From NCBI GenBank assembly GCA_963702575.1, contig CAVPCU010000007.1:1-61835 (forward strand): a stretch of DNA of 61,835 bases, in the 5' to 3' direction. This DNA is from VRUE01 sp963702575. Lineage in GTDB: Bacteria > Actinomycetota > Thermoleophilia > Solirubrobacterales > 70-9. The notes beneath the pieces are model-generated. The model saw only the letters and a list, made by a program, of their open reading frames with translations. It was not told where the DNA came from and made no database searches. Shown here piece after piece: positions 21,424 through 30,922 of the stretch (the stretch's first letter is position 1; each line of letters starts with the position of its first letter). A program made the translations under genes and the position numbers.

Positions 21424-22054
21424 TGTTCCGGCGCCGTCGGAGCCCGCCGGTGCTGGCCGAGATCCCGCCTCCACCGAAGGCCGCCCACAGGGCAGGCACT
21501 CTCAGTCGCAGTGAGCTGGATGCGTTTGCGGCACTCCTGGGCCGCCTCGGAGCCGCCAAGGTCGTGGTCGTCGCCGGAGACCGCCGCAAGTCCGCGGTGG
21601 CCATCGGGCTTGCGACCGCGGCGGTCGTCGCGGGGCGGCGAGCCCTCTGCTCGAGGGAGACCTCGCCGGTCCGACTCTCGCCGCCTCGCTCGGACTGGCC
21701 GACGCTCCCGGGCTCACGGAGTACCTGCGATCCGAGGCAGAGGCGAGCCAGATGCTGCAGCCGCTGGTCCTGGCGGGCCCTGCCGCGGCGAGCTCGCCGG
21801 AGCACCTCGTCTGCGTCGTGGCCGGAAGGCCGAACCTCCCGGGCCCGGCGCTGCTCGCCTCGGAAGGATTTCGGCGATGCGATCGCGAGGCTGCGGAGCG
21901 CCTACGAGCTGGTTGTGATCGACGCCCCTCCCGACCACGCCGATCGCTCGCTTCTGGCGTCGTCTCCTCGGAGGCCGAGATCAAGATCGCCCTGCTTGGC
22001 GCGTCCGCGGATGCGCGAAGAGGGCGCGCTGGACGGGGTGGCTGGCCTCGTTGA
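21423..22054 (+). CDS. ParA/CpsD-like P-loop protein with atypical Walker A
   Basis: Coupled to argS through TGATG. Core: KVVVVAGDRRKSAVAIGLAT (position of the Walker A, but GDRRKS replaces the GxxGxGKS pattern), then LLEGDLAGPTLAASLGLAD-like text with the Walker A' Asp across an indel near 21650, ASPEHLVCVVAGRP, and YELVVIDAPPDHADR matching the Walker B of CpsD/MinD proteins. About 205 residues after joining frames near 21650, 21690 and 21870. The family includes chromosome-partitioning and tyrosine-kinase ATPases; the degenerate loop leaves ATP binding doubtful. Role unknown. Confidence 0.6.
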
Positions 22055-22144
22055 CCCGCCGGTGGCCCGCTTCGCTTCTAAGGTCGTAGCGCGCGAGGTC
22101 CGGCCTCGAGTCTCGCGTCTTCCTCGCTCGGGCCCTCGGGGCGC

Positions 22145-22536
22145 TCACGGCCGAAGCCTGGCGGAAAGGCCCTGACGCGAGCGCCAGATGCCGATGTCGC
22201 GAGCGCAACCGCGGCGATCAGGAACCCGAGCGCGGGGACACGAGGCCGAGAGCTCGAACCCAGCCCGCAAGCCGCGGCTGGCCAGCACCTCCTGCCGTAC
22301 TCGGCACCAGCGCGTCCTGGATTCGCGCCTTGCTCCTGCCTCGGCAACGAGCCGAAGCCGACAATGCCGCTCGCGCTCGGCCTGGGCGAGCTCGAGAGCT
22401 CCAGCAGCGTGCCGGATCGGGCACATGACCTCGTCTTCGTCAGGCTTGGGCGTGGTCTGCGGCACCGCCGCGGAGAGGCTGAAGCAGGCGAGAAGCAGGC
22501 AGGCGGAGAGCACCGTCGGAGCCTTGCGAGCATCAT
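22145..22536 (-). CDS. ccmH: Cytochrome c maturation protein CcmH-like
   Basis: N-terminal signal (ACLLLACFSLSAAVPQTTP), then DEDEVMCPI followed in another frame by GTLLEL, which restores the CcmH redox motif CPxC after a 2-base deletion near 22410. Downstream text across frames reads AERER, DALVAEYG, QEVLAS and then the C-terminal helix VPALGFLIAAVALA...WRSRQG. CcmH reduces the apocytochrome CXXCH thiols before heme attachment in system I. ATG at 22536 overlaps the stop of the upstream ccmG-like gene. Several indels; family call rests on the joined frames. Confidence 0.6.
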
Positions 22537-23067
22537 GCGGGCCCTTCGATCGCAGGGACGACACGCTGCCGAGGAAGGCTCCATCCAGCGGCCTCTCCAG
22601 GATCAGCGCCAGGCCGGCCCCGCAGGCGACGAGGAAGTCTCGAGGGACCCGGTCGAGGCGAAGGCGTCGCTGCGCTCGGCGCCTACGATGTCGAAGCTGC
22701 GGATAGAGGTGAGCCGTACTCCCGTGCGAAGAAATACGGTGTCCTCGCGTTGTCCTGCACGTGATGCCGGAGCACCGGACGTCGCCAGCGCGATCGACGG
22801 GTGCGAGAGAAGCGCTCGAGCACGGTGCCTCCTGGCGGCGCGGCTACACCATGACACCACCGAGGTTCAAACCGTTCCCCAATCCCCCCCGATAGTCGAG
22901 CGATCGATCCCAATCCGCCGCCCACAGCCTCGGCAGCTCCCGGTCGGGACAGGGTCGCCGACGGCCATTCGTTTCTCGCCTCTGCTCAGCAGGGCCAAGT
23001 ACCGAGCAGGCCCATCCACCGGCTTCGACAGCGAGGAAGACGGGAGAAAGGCCAGGAGCGGGCTCAC
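22533..23067 (-). CDS. TlpA/CcmG-like thiol-disulfide oxidoreductase
   Basis: Joined frames show the redoxin pattern: AVGDPVP, IGSIARLSGG (linker before the active site), RWC with QEAP in the next frame (position of WCxxC), VLERFSR, VQDNAR, FAREYG and SDAFASTG. The second active-site Cys cannot be read in the present sequence. In system I maturation CcmG supplies electrons to CcmH, and the gene order ccmG-ccmH with an ATGA overlap supports this. Heavily frameshifted. Starts 75 bases from the tRNA-Gly, on the other strand. Confidence 0.5.
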
Positions 23068-23141
23068 GGGCTGGAAGGCAGCCCTCGGCCGCTGCCGCCC
23101 CTACCTGCCCCTCGCTCGCCTAGAATCGACGCCCCAGCGGC

Positions 23142-23211
23142 GCGGACGTAGCTCAGCTCGTAGAGCGCAGCTTCCCAAGCTCAAGGTCGCGGCCCAGACC
23201 CGTTCGTCGCT
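23142..23211 (+). tRNA. tRNA-Gly (CCC), imperfect copy
   Basis: GCGGACGTAGCTCAG at the 5' end, a D-arm (GCTCGTAGAGC), an anticodon stem-loop CAGCTTCCCAAGCTC with anticodon CCC at 23174-23176, and GGTCGCGG at the start of the T region. The T-loop lacks GTTCGA and the acceptor 3' strand reads CGTTCGT instead of CGTCCGC. It is about 4 bases short. Either a tRNA gene with sequence errors or a decayed copy. Confidence 0.55.
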
Positions 23212-23748
23212 TTCCATCGATTGGTGCCAAATCGGCGAAACTAACTGCCCGATGGAAAGTCTCAGGGCGCGACACTCCGAAAACGCGAAACCTCGTCCTG
23301 AGCTGCTACCCAAAGGGCGATCGTGTCGACGGCAACAGAAGAGCATCCAGGCGTTCGGTCGACAGCGTACACATTGGTTTCCGCAATGGGGACGGTAGCC
23401 CTCTTCTTGCGAGGCGCCCCGAGCGACAAAAAATCATCGGGTTGAGAGCTCGTTGGGAGCTCGGAGACGCTGATTCCTCAAGCGCCGCCACCTAGCCGCG
23501 CGCATGAACCTCGGCTCGGCGTTCAACGGTCGGACAAGTCCGGCTTGAAACCCACACTCGCGCCCGTTGTCAAATTCACCCACCTCGGGCGAGCGGCAAT
23601 AGCGGTAGGGGCCCCGGCCTGCGCAGGCAGACCCGTGGGCGAGCGGGGCGGTAGCGGACGAGCTCGGTCCGCGCGGTGGCGGGGTGCCATCCGAAGGCTG
23701 AGCGCGCCCGGTACGCCGCCGCGGTCCATACCCATCGCTAGATCGCCG
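23212..23748 (+). other. Stretch with no recognisable gene
   Basis: About 540 bases after the tRNA with short conflicting frames on both strands and no ribosome site leading a conserved N-terminus. I could not match any family after trying neighbouring frames. It may be spacer or a decayed element. Confidence 0.4.
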
Positions 23749-23838
23749 TGTCCGACCTGACGCCCGACAACCCGTTCGACATGCGCAGGAACAGATCGCC
23801 AAGGCTCAGATAAGCTGCAGCGTGAGTTGCTGTCTCGA
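23749..23838 (+). pseudogene. Possible truncated N-terminus of a glutamate dehydrogenase
   Basis: From GTG 23749 the text VSDLTPDNPFD and, one base over, AQEQIAKA resembles the opening of Glu/Leu/Phe/Val dehydrogenases (NPFxxAxxQ). It ends abruptly where the 24-bp repeats begin. The match is short, so this is a weak call. Confidence 0.22.
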
Positions 23839-23839
23839 G

Positions 23840-23935
23840 GGCTGGGAAACAGACTGATAGTAATGTTACGAAATAGGAGGGCTAGTGTGCTGCGAAATAG
23901 AAGGGTACTCGTGCTGCGAAACAGAAGTGTTAAGG
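23840..23935 (+). repeat. Four tandem 24-bp imperfect repeats
   Basis: Units at 23840-23863, 23864-23887, 23888-23911 and 23912-23935. All share the core GNGAAAYAG; units 2 and 3 begin TGCTGCGAAA and the second carries AGGAGGG. The period is exactly 24 bases. The array is AT-richer than its surroundings and ends 7 bases before the ATG of the DUF4143 ATPase. On the + strand it could encode an 8-residue repeat (LRNRRxxV), but no gene uses that frame convincingly. Confidence 0.8.
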
Positions 23936-23942
23936 CCAAGAA

Positions 23943-25226
23943 ATGGTTTACAACAGGCGAATTATTGATAACGAGCTCGATGCGATCCTTGGCGATCTCT
24001 CTGCGCTCGCGATCGAGGGGCCTAAAGGAGTCGGCAAGACCACTACCGCCTCCCGACGAGGGCCACGTCACGACGCTCGATGATCCAGAGCGCCTCGCCC
24101 TGGCCCAAGCCGACCCGAAGCGACTGCTCGAAGCGGACCCGCCATCTTGTCATGAGTGGCAGAGATTGCCCGAGACTTGGGATCTGGCTTCGTCGCGCTG
24201 TTGGCGCCGGCGCGAGCTGGCCGCAACCGGCCGCCACGGGGGTCTGCCTCGCCCGATGGCACCGGGAAGGACTCCGGCGAAGGGCGTATTCCGGCAATCC
24301 GATGCGTCCCTGACACTGGTCGATGCGTGCCGCCCACTTCTGGAACGCCGCCAGCGCCGAGTTACGAGGGCGAGCGGCCAGCCCCTGACGGCCAAACCGA
24401 GATGACTCTTGAGGACTACGTCGAGGAGATCGTCCGTTCTGGGCTTCCCGGGTCTCAAGGGATATATCCTCTTACTCAGCGCTGCGCCTGCAACTCGAAG
24501 GTTACGTCGATCGAGTCGTCGATCGCGATCTTCATCGAGCTGGGCCACGAGGTACGCAACCTGGCCGGCTTGCGCCGCTGGATTACCGCGTATGCGGCCG
24601 CGACGTCGACGACGACGTCGTTCGAGAAGATCCGCGACCAAGCTACCGGCGGGAGGGCGAAAGCTGTCCAAGGACGCGGCTCAGCCCTACGACAACGTTC
24701 TGGAGCGCCTCTGGATCTTCGACCCGGTCCCGGCCTGGCAGCCGGCGCGAGACGTCCCACCTGTCGCGCCTCTCGGCCGGCCTCCAAGCGTCAGCTGGCT
24801 GACCCGGCGCTTGCTGCCGCCTTGCTTGGGGCCAGCAAGTCCAGCGCTCTGCTCCAGAACCAGGAGCTCGGCCCGCCATCGCGCGCGACGGGACGCTCCT
24901 CGGCGCCCTCTTCGAGTTGCTCGTCACGCTTTGCGCCCGCGTCTATGCTCGAGAACGCGGAGGCCACGGTCAACCACTTGCGGACCTTCTCCGGCGATCG
25001 CCGGAGGTCGACCGATCGTCGAGCGCTCGGACAAGCGCGTCCTGGCGATCGAGGTCAAGCTCAAGCGCGGACCGTCGAGGACGAAGTACCTCCCGCACCT
25101 GCGTTGGCTGAAGCGCAAAAGATCGGTGACGAACTACTCGACGCCATCGTCGTCACCACCGGCGAGGCCGCCTATCGCCGTCCCATGGGATTCTGTGTCG
25201 TGCCAGCCGCCCTACTTGGCCCGTAG
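23943..25226 (+). CDS. AAA ATPase with DUF4143 domain
   Basis: ATG at 23943 opens MVYNRRIIDNELDAIL, followed by the P-loop GPKGVGKTTTA (residues about 29-39). Then LDDPERLALAQADPKRLLE, the Walker B equivalent lost in an indel zone near WQRLPETWDL, EEIVRSGLPG, a DUF4143-type C-terminal region (YDNVLERLWIFDPVPAWQ, LADPALAAALLGAS, LGALFE) and the PD-(D/E)XK-like end LAIEVKLKR...HLRWLK. About 425 residues, the family size. Frameshifts near 24055, 24150-24330, 24440, 24660, 24750, 24905 and 25010. These ATPases are widely transferred between bacteria and often of unknown role. Confidence 0.8.
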
Positions 25227-25436
25227 ACATCGAAAAGCTCGACAACACCACCCGCCAGCTTCGTGCGCGGGCACCCCCCCGACGCCTGGCCCCGCCCGCC
25301 ACTGCGACGCACTACGACATCCAACTACGCTGAGCATGCGGACCAACTTGCTCAGCGGTCAGCCGCATTCTGCGCCCCAACTGACTCAGAGGAATTTCTT
25401 CCTAGAACATGCCCTTCCCTTTCCATTCCAGAGCCC

Positions 25437-25923
25437 ATGTTTGAGACGCCACAGGATCTAAGGGACTTGCAGGAACTCCTTGACGCAAGCTACGCACGGG
25501 CGGCGACCATTTTACGTTCGATCTGGGGGAGGAGACGCGGCTCGATGCAACGGCGGTGAGCGAGAGTCTGAAGGAGTTCAGGTCCTCGATCTCGCAACGG
25601 TCACGCCCCACGGCGAGCCTCGGGTTGCTCCCGTGGATGGCCTTTTCTTCCGGGGGGGCTTCCTGTTTGGGTCGGGAGAGAACTCAGTGCGGTTTCGTAC
25701 ATTTCGGGGGCCCAGCCGTCAGGCGGCGTCGTCAGCGTGTGGCTTTAACAGACATTTCTGGTGATCGTTCACGGCCAAGCGGTCGAGACCGATCCCACGT
25801 GGACCTGACGCCGGTGGCTTTGCCGCCTATCCTCGCGAACTTTACGATTTCGACTGGGACGCCGAACATCCCGCGTCCCCTTATGCGTGGATCAATGCGC
25901 GCTCGATGCTCGCGTTCAAGTGA
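25437..25923 (+). CDS. Pyridoxamine 5'-phosphate oxidase-like protein
   Basis: MFETPQDLRDLQELLDASYARA, then after an indel near 25505 HFTFDLGEE, VQVLDLATVTPHGEPRVAPVDGLFF-like text (split FMN-binding barrel motif: L-A-T-V-x-x-x-G-x-P), FRGGFLFGSGENSVR and FRTFRGP, and finally YPRELYDFDWDAEH. About 160 residues when joined. Members bind FMN or F420 and reduce or oxidise small molecules; some in actinobacteria use F420. Substrate unknown. Confidence 0.7.
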
Positions 25924-25944
25924 CCCAGGGTACCTTTTCAGGGG

Positions 25945-26523
25945 GTGCAGGTCAGGATCGCAACGGAGCACGATCTCGACGGGGTCACCGCGACCCTCGT
26001 CGCTGCCTTCGAAGCCGATACCTCTGGGGGCTGGGCGTTCCCGAACTCGGGAAGGCCTCGAAGCATGGTGGCGCCTCTGCATCGGCAGCGCGCTTCGCTA
26101 TCCATGGGTCTGGGTCGCCGACGACTACGCCGCGGCATCCGTCTGGATCCCGCCGGGCGGGGTCGAGCTGACCGAGGACGAGGAGGCTTCGGTCGAGCCG
26201 ATGCTGAACGATCTGCTGGGCCCCCGCGCGCCGGAGGTGTCGGAGCTGCTCGCGCGCTTCGACGCCACCCATCCCGCTGAGCGGCCGCACTATTACCTGA
26301 GCCTGCTGGGACACACCCCGATCACCGAGGAAAGGGACATGGGATGGCACTGTTGGCCGACAACCTCGCGAGGATCGACGCCGAGCACATGCCGGCGTAT
26401 CTCGAGTCGAGCAACTCGGCGAACGACCCCCGCTACGAAGGCCTCGGCTTCGCCCGAGTCGGACGATTCACACGGCCCGACGAGCAGGTTGTCGTCTCGA
26501 CGATGTGGCGGGACGCGCGATGA
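25945..26523 (+). CDS. GNAT family N-acetyltransferase
   Basis: GTG start, VQVRIATEHDLDGVTATLVAAFEAD. After a shift near 26050: LEAWWRLCIGSALRYPWVWVADDYAAASVWIPPGG, then YYLSLLGTHP-like text (strand before the acetyl-CoA loop), GMALLADNLARIDAEH, and YLESSNSANDPRYEGLGFARVGRF at the end, a classical GNAT C-terminal motif. About 190 residues. Indels near 26050 and 26320-26345. Acceptor substrate unknown. Begins 22 bases after the preceding stop. Confidence 0.8.
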
Positions 26524-26549
26524 GCGAAAGTTGAATGACGCTAGTCCGC

Positions 26550-26810
26550 TTACGCTGGGTTGTTCACGGGTCCGTAGAAGTGCTCGATCGCGCCGCGGAC
26601 CTGCCTTTCGCCGCGAAGCTCCAGCAGCCCCGACCGGGCGAGTTCCGTAACGTGGTAGTTGACGGTGCTGAGCGGCGCCTGCAGCTCGACGCTAAGGTCC
26701 TTGGGAGAAAGCGTCCGGCCCCCATCGACGCCGAGGACTTCGAGGATTGAGACCCGGAGCGGATGGGTATTGGCGCGGGCGAGGTTCTGCCAGTCCACGA
26801 AGCTCCTCAT
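26550..26810 (-). CDS. Winged helix-turn-helix transcriptional regulator (ArsR-like)
   Basis: An intact 86-residue DNA-binding protein: ANTHPLRVSILEVLG (first helix, typical of ArsR/MarR-like), LSPKDLSVELQAPLSTVNYHVTELARSG (HTH), then LLELRGERQVRGAIEHFYGP (wing). No metal-binding Cys pairs. A strong ribosome site (GAGGAG) precedes the ATG. It is divergent from the large secreted protein at 26891 across a short AT-rich segment, so it may regulate that gene and itself. Confidence 0.82.
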   Translation of the reverse strand: MRSFVDWQNLARANTHPLRVSILEVLGVDGGRTLSPKDLSVELQAPLSTVNYHVTELARSGLLELRGERQVRGAIEHFYGPVNNPA

Positions 26811-26835
26811 GGGGATCTCCTCACTTTCGATGATC

Positions 26836-26890
26836 TGAGATTACCAAAAAATCGTATACGCACCATCAAAATCTAGTATAGTCTCGCGAA
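26836..26890 (+). promoter_or_regulatory. AT-rich divergent promoter region
   Basis: The 80 bases between the HTH gene and the secreted protein are much lower in GC than the flanks. TAGTATAGT at 26873-26881 resembles a -10 element on the + strand, close to the ATG at 26891, so the message may be nearly leaderless. CGTATACG nearby is a short palindrome and a possible operator. Confidence 0.45.
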
Positions 26891-29779
26891 ATGGGAGTCG
26901 AATTGGGGAATCGGAGGGGAAGAACTGCGGGATGGGTCTGTGTGGCAGTCCTTGCGGCACTGCTGACAATCACGTTCGGGCCCACCGCCTCGAGCCGCGC
27001 CAGATCATCGGTCCACAGGACCCGGACGAACCGAAAGTCGACAGCCCGTGGCAGGCAGGCACATGCACAGCGGACCCCTGCAGCATCGCCACGCCGGGGC
27101 TCTTCTTCGAAGGGGCCGCCGGGCATCCGACGGTCGGCTTCACACAGTTCATCGTCAACACCGAAGAAAAACCGATCATCGGCGATATCCCGATCGGCAA
27201 CCTGCGGACCGTTCGCGTCGATCTGCCAAGAGGCCTGACCGTCAATCCCCAGGCGACAGAACAATGCGACCTCGAACCGGGTGAGAGCCCGTCCACATGC
27301 CCTCCCGGCTCGAAAGTCGGGACGAGCGCCGTCAAAGCAACCAACCAGGTGACCGGCCTCTCGCTGGAAGTGCCGCCGGTCGATGTCTTCAACATCGTGC
27401 CGGAAGAGGGCGAGGCGGCCCGCTTCGGCTTCAGCGTGCTCGGCAACGACGTCTTCCTCGAAGCCGGGGTCGCCTGGGAGGGCGACTACCACGAGTTCTT
27501 CACGATCCACGTCGCGAAACTCGGACTGGGACCCGGCTTCGAAACCGAAATCGCCCGAATCGCGAGAAACCGCCTCGTCTTCGACGGCACCGCGGGGGAC
27601 GGCACCTTCATCACGACGCCGACCACCTGCCGCGGCGAAGCCACCCCGGGGTCGCCCCTCGAGCACATCTACTCGACCCTGCTGCGGGCGGACTCCTACG
27701 AGGAAGAAGACCGGACTTCCCGAACAGCTCCGCCTTCGTCGAGTCCAAGATCCCGCCCGGGACCTCGCCGAAGGAATGCGGCATCATCCCCTACGAACCG
27801 TCGCTGGCGGTCGACCCCGGAGACGGCGCAGACCGACTCTCCGTCGGGCGCGGTGACGACCGTCGAAGTCCCCCACATCACCGGTGGCGGAAACCAGGAG
27901 AGCTCGCAAACCCGGCGGGCGGAAGTGACGCTTCCTGCCGGCATGGGCCTGAACCCGTCGGCGGCGAACGGCCTCGAAGCCTGCACCGACGCCCAGTTCG
28001 GCAAGGGCACGCGCACACCCGGTCGCCTGTCCGGCGGCATTCGAAGGTCGGCACCGTCTCGATCGAAACGCCGCCGCTGCCACCCGGCTCCCTGACCGGC
28101 AACGTCTACGTCGGCCAGCAGCTCAGCCGCGACCCGGCGCTCCGGGAACGAGTTCCGCATCTTCGTCACCGCCGAGTCGGCGCGCTACGGCATCTCCGCG
28201 CGGCTGTCGGCAAGGTGAAGGCGGACCCGCTGACCGGCCGGCTGACCGCGGTGTTCGACGACGACTCGATGGAAGGCCTCCCGCAGGTCCCCTTCACCTC
28301 GTTCGAGCTCGACTTCGACGACGGGCCGCGGGCGCCGCTGACCAGCCCCGCCGTCTGTGGCCCACACACGGCCACGACGCACATGACGCCGTGGAGTGGA
28401 AACGGTCCCGTCGATGCCGACGGCGAATTCACCCTGACCGAAGCGCCCGGCGGCGGCGGTTGCCCCGGTTCGCTCGGCGAGCGCCCCTTCGCGCCCGGCT
28501 TCCTCGCCGGCAGGGAGAGTGACAAGGCCGGCGCCTTCACCCCCTTCCGGACCGACATCGGCCGCTCCGACGGCGAACAGGAGCTGAAGGGCGCCGATGT
28601 CGAGCTGCCGCCGGGGATGACGGCGAGGCTGGCCGGCATCGAGTACTGCCCCGAGCGGCGCGCTCGAAGCGGCGGCGGCAAACAGCGGCGTGTCCGAGGC
28701 TTCGATTCCAGCTGTCCCATCTCGAGCCTCGTCGGCGGCGCGACGGTGCGCGCCGGAACCGGCTCCGGGCCGATCGCCATCAACGGCAGAGTCTTCCTCA
28801 CCGGCCCCTACGACGGGGCTCCCCTATCCCTGGCAATCGTCACCCCTGCCATGGCCGGGCCATTTGACCTTGGCTCGGTCGTGGTAAGGGTGGCGTTGCT
28901 GCGTGGATCGCGAAACCGCCCAGGTTCGCGTTGTCTCGGACGCGATACCGCACGTCTTCGGCGGCGTCCTGCTCGATGTCCGATCGGTCTCCGTGCGCCT
29001 CGATCGACCGGACTTCGCCCTCAACCCGACGAACTGCTCACCGAAGAGCGGTCGAAGGAACCATCCTCGGCGGCGGCGCCAACCCGGCCGATCCGGCTGC
29101 CTTCACCACCTTCACGAAATCGCTGCCGTTCCAGGTGACGGATTGCGACGCCCTCGGCTTCGAGCCCAAGCTATCGATGCGCCTCTTCGGCTCACCCCGC
29201 CGAACGAAGAACCCGGGGCTGAAGGCGACCGTCGTCGCCCGACCGGGTGACGCGAACTTCGCGAAAGCGGTCGTCACCCTGCCGAAGGGCTTGCTCCTCG
29301 ACCAGGGCAGCATCGCGCGCGTGTGCACGCGCGTCCAGTACGCCGCCGGCGAATGCCCGTCGGATTCCATCTACGGCTTCGCGCGAGCTTTCACGCCGCT
29401 CCTCGACAACCCGCTCGAAGGGCCGGTGATCGCTGCGCTCCTCCGACAACCCGCTGCCGGATGTCGTCGCCTCGCTGCGCGGTCAGGTCAACATCGATCT
29501 CGTCGGCCGCACCGACAGCGTCAAGGGGAGGATCCGCAACACCTTCGACGCAGTTCCCGACGTGCCGGTGTCGAAGTTCGAACTGACGGTGCGCGGCGGC
29601 AAGAAAGGCCTGCTGCAGAACACGCGCAACCTCTGCGGCAAGCCCCACCGTAAGCACGCCCGCAGGCACACGCGCAGTTCACGCGGAAGAACAAGGGCAA
29701 GAAGCGAAGGGCGATGCGGGCGGTCGCCGTCTTCATCGGGCAGAACGGCAAGCAGGTCGAAGCAGAAGCCGCAAGGTGA
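26891..29779 (+). CDS. Large secreted repeat protein (about 960 residues)
   Basis: N-terminal signal (AGWVCVAVLAALLTITFGPTAS). After a frameshift near 26990 it reads as one long extracellular protein through about 29779, with further shifts near 27715, 28030, 28175, 28660, 28900, 29050, 29440 and 29660. Four modules share the pattern LPxGhxxxxxxxxxxC followed by CPxxSxhG: DLPRGLTVNP (about 27222), TLPAGMGLNP (27933), ELPPGMTARL (28604) and TLPKGLLLDQ (29278). The C-terminus is strongly basic (KPHRKHARRH). No enzyme motif is visible. I infer an exported surface or matrix protein of a Thermoleophilia-restricted family. Confidence 0.65.
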
Positions 29780-29848
29780 AGACGCCGTGCAGAGCAAGAA
29801 GCACCGAAGCACCGGACAGCGCGGCCCGACCACTAGCCTCCCGCGTCG

Positions 29849-30922
29849 GTGCTTCCGACGCTATCGGTCCTCATCGTCACCTGGAACAGCCGCGAGGAGC
29901 TGTCGCGGACGCTGCCCGGCGCTGATCCCGGAGCTGGATGACGGCGACGAGCTGATCGTCGTCGACAACGGGTCCGGCGACGGCACGGCGGAGGCGGTCG
30001 CTGCGCTGGCCCCGCGGGCGCGACTGCACGCGAACGGCCACAATGCGGGCTTCGCCGCCGCCTGCAACGCGGGGGCATCGCTTGCCGCGAAGACCTGCTC
30101 GTGCTCCTCAACCCGGACGCGGCGCCGATGCCCGGCTGGGGAGAGGGCGATCAGGCGCCCCTGGAGCGAGGATCGGGGATGGGCCGCGTGGCAGTCGCTG
30201 GTCGCGGACCACGGCGGCGAGCGGATCAACTCGGCCGGCAACCCGGTCCACTTCACCGGGCTGGTCTGGGCCGGCGCACACGGCTGCCCGATCGCGACGG
30301 CGCCGCCGGCGGGCGAGGTCCCCGCCCTGTCCGGCGCCTGCCTCGCGATCCCGCGGCGCGAACTGGATCGACGGCGGGCGGGTTTCCCGAGCACTTCTTC
30401 CTCTACCACGAGGACGTCGACCTCTCGCCTGCGCCTGCGTCTCGGCGGCGGCGTCCTGGGGATCGAGCCGGCGGCCGTCGTCGACCACGAGTACGAGTTC
30501 GGCTCCCGCGAGCACAAGTGGCGCTGGCTCGAGCGCAACCGCTGGGCCTTCCTGATCCGCGTCTATCCCGACACGGCCTGCTCGTCCTCGTCGCCCCGGC
30601 CCTGCTCGCGACCGAGCTGGCCCTGATCCCGGCCTCGATCGCCGCCGGCTGGGGGCGGCAGAAACTCGGCGCGCTGGCCGATGTCGTCCGCTGGCTGCCA
30701 CGGCTGCTGCAGGAGCGGCGACAGGTGCAGGTCGAGCCGCGCGGATCGACGCCGCGGAGTTCGCATCCCACCTCACGGCGGAGCTCGACTCGCCCTTCAT
30801 CCCGCCGGGCGGCGAAGTCGGCGCCGGTCCGGTTCGCGCCTCCGCGGCCTACTGGCGCGGGGTGCGGCTGCTGCTCGGCCTCAGGAGGGCTGCGCGCGTC
30901 GGCCGGATCAGGATCTCGTTGA
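29849..30922 (+). CDS. Family 2 glycosyltransferase (rhamnosyltransferase-like)
   Basis: LPTLSVLIVTWNSREEL opens the GT-A fold from GTG 29849; IVVDNGSGDGTAEAV gives the nucleotide-sugar DxD-type context, NAGFAAACNAGASLA and LLNPDAAPMPGW follow, then VPALSGACLAIPRR, EHFFLYHEDVDLSLRLR and WRWLERNRWAFL. Matches the dTDP-rhamnose transferase-like branch with a C-terminal amphipathic region. Frameshifts near 29920, 30090, 30155, 30370, 30430 and 30575. The end is uncertain and overlaps the convergent SDR gene by about 40 bases. Confidence 0.85.

Noticed and set aside
22364..23398. Long open frame of about 344 codons on the + strand
   Set aside because: It runs antisense to the ccmG-ccmH text and through the tRNA, has no ribosome site and a composition typical of chance frames in GC-rich DNA.
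23434..23802. Integrase or transposase on the minus strand after the tRNA
   Set aside because: I looked for tyrosine-recombinase (R...HxxR...Y) and DDE motifs in all frames and saw none.
23860..23935. CRISPR-like array
   Set aside because: The units are directly tandem with no spacers, only four copies and no cas genes nearby, so it is a tandem repeat and not CRISPR.
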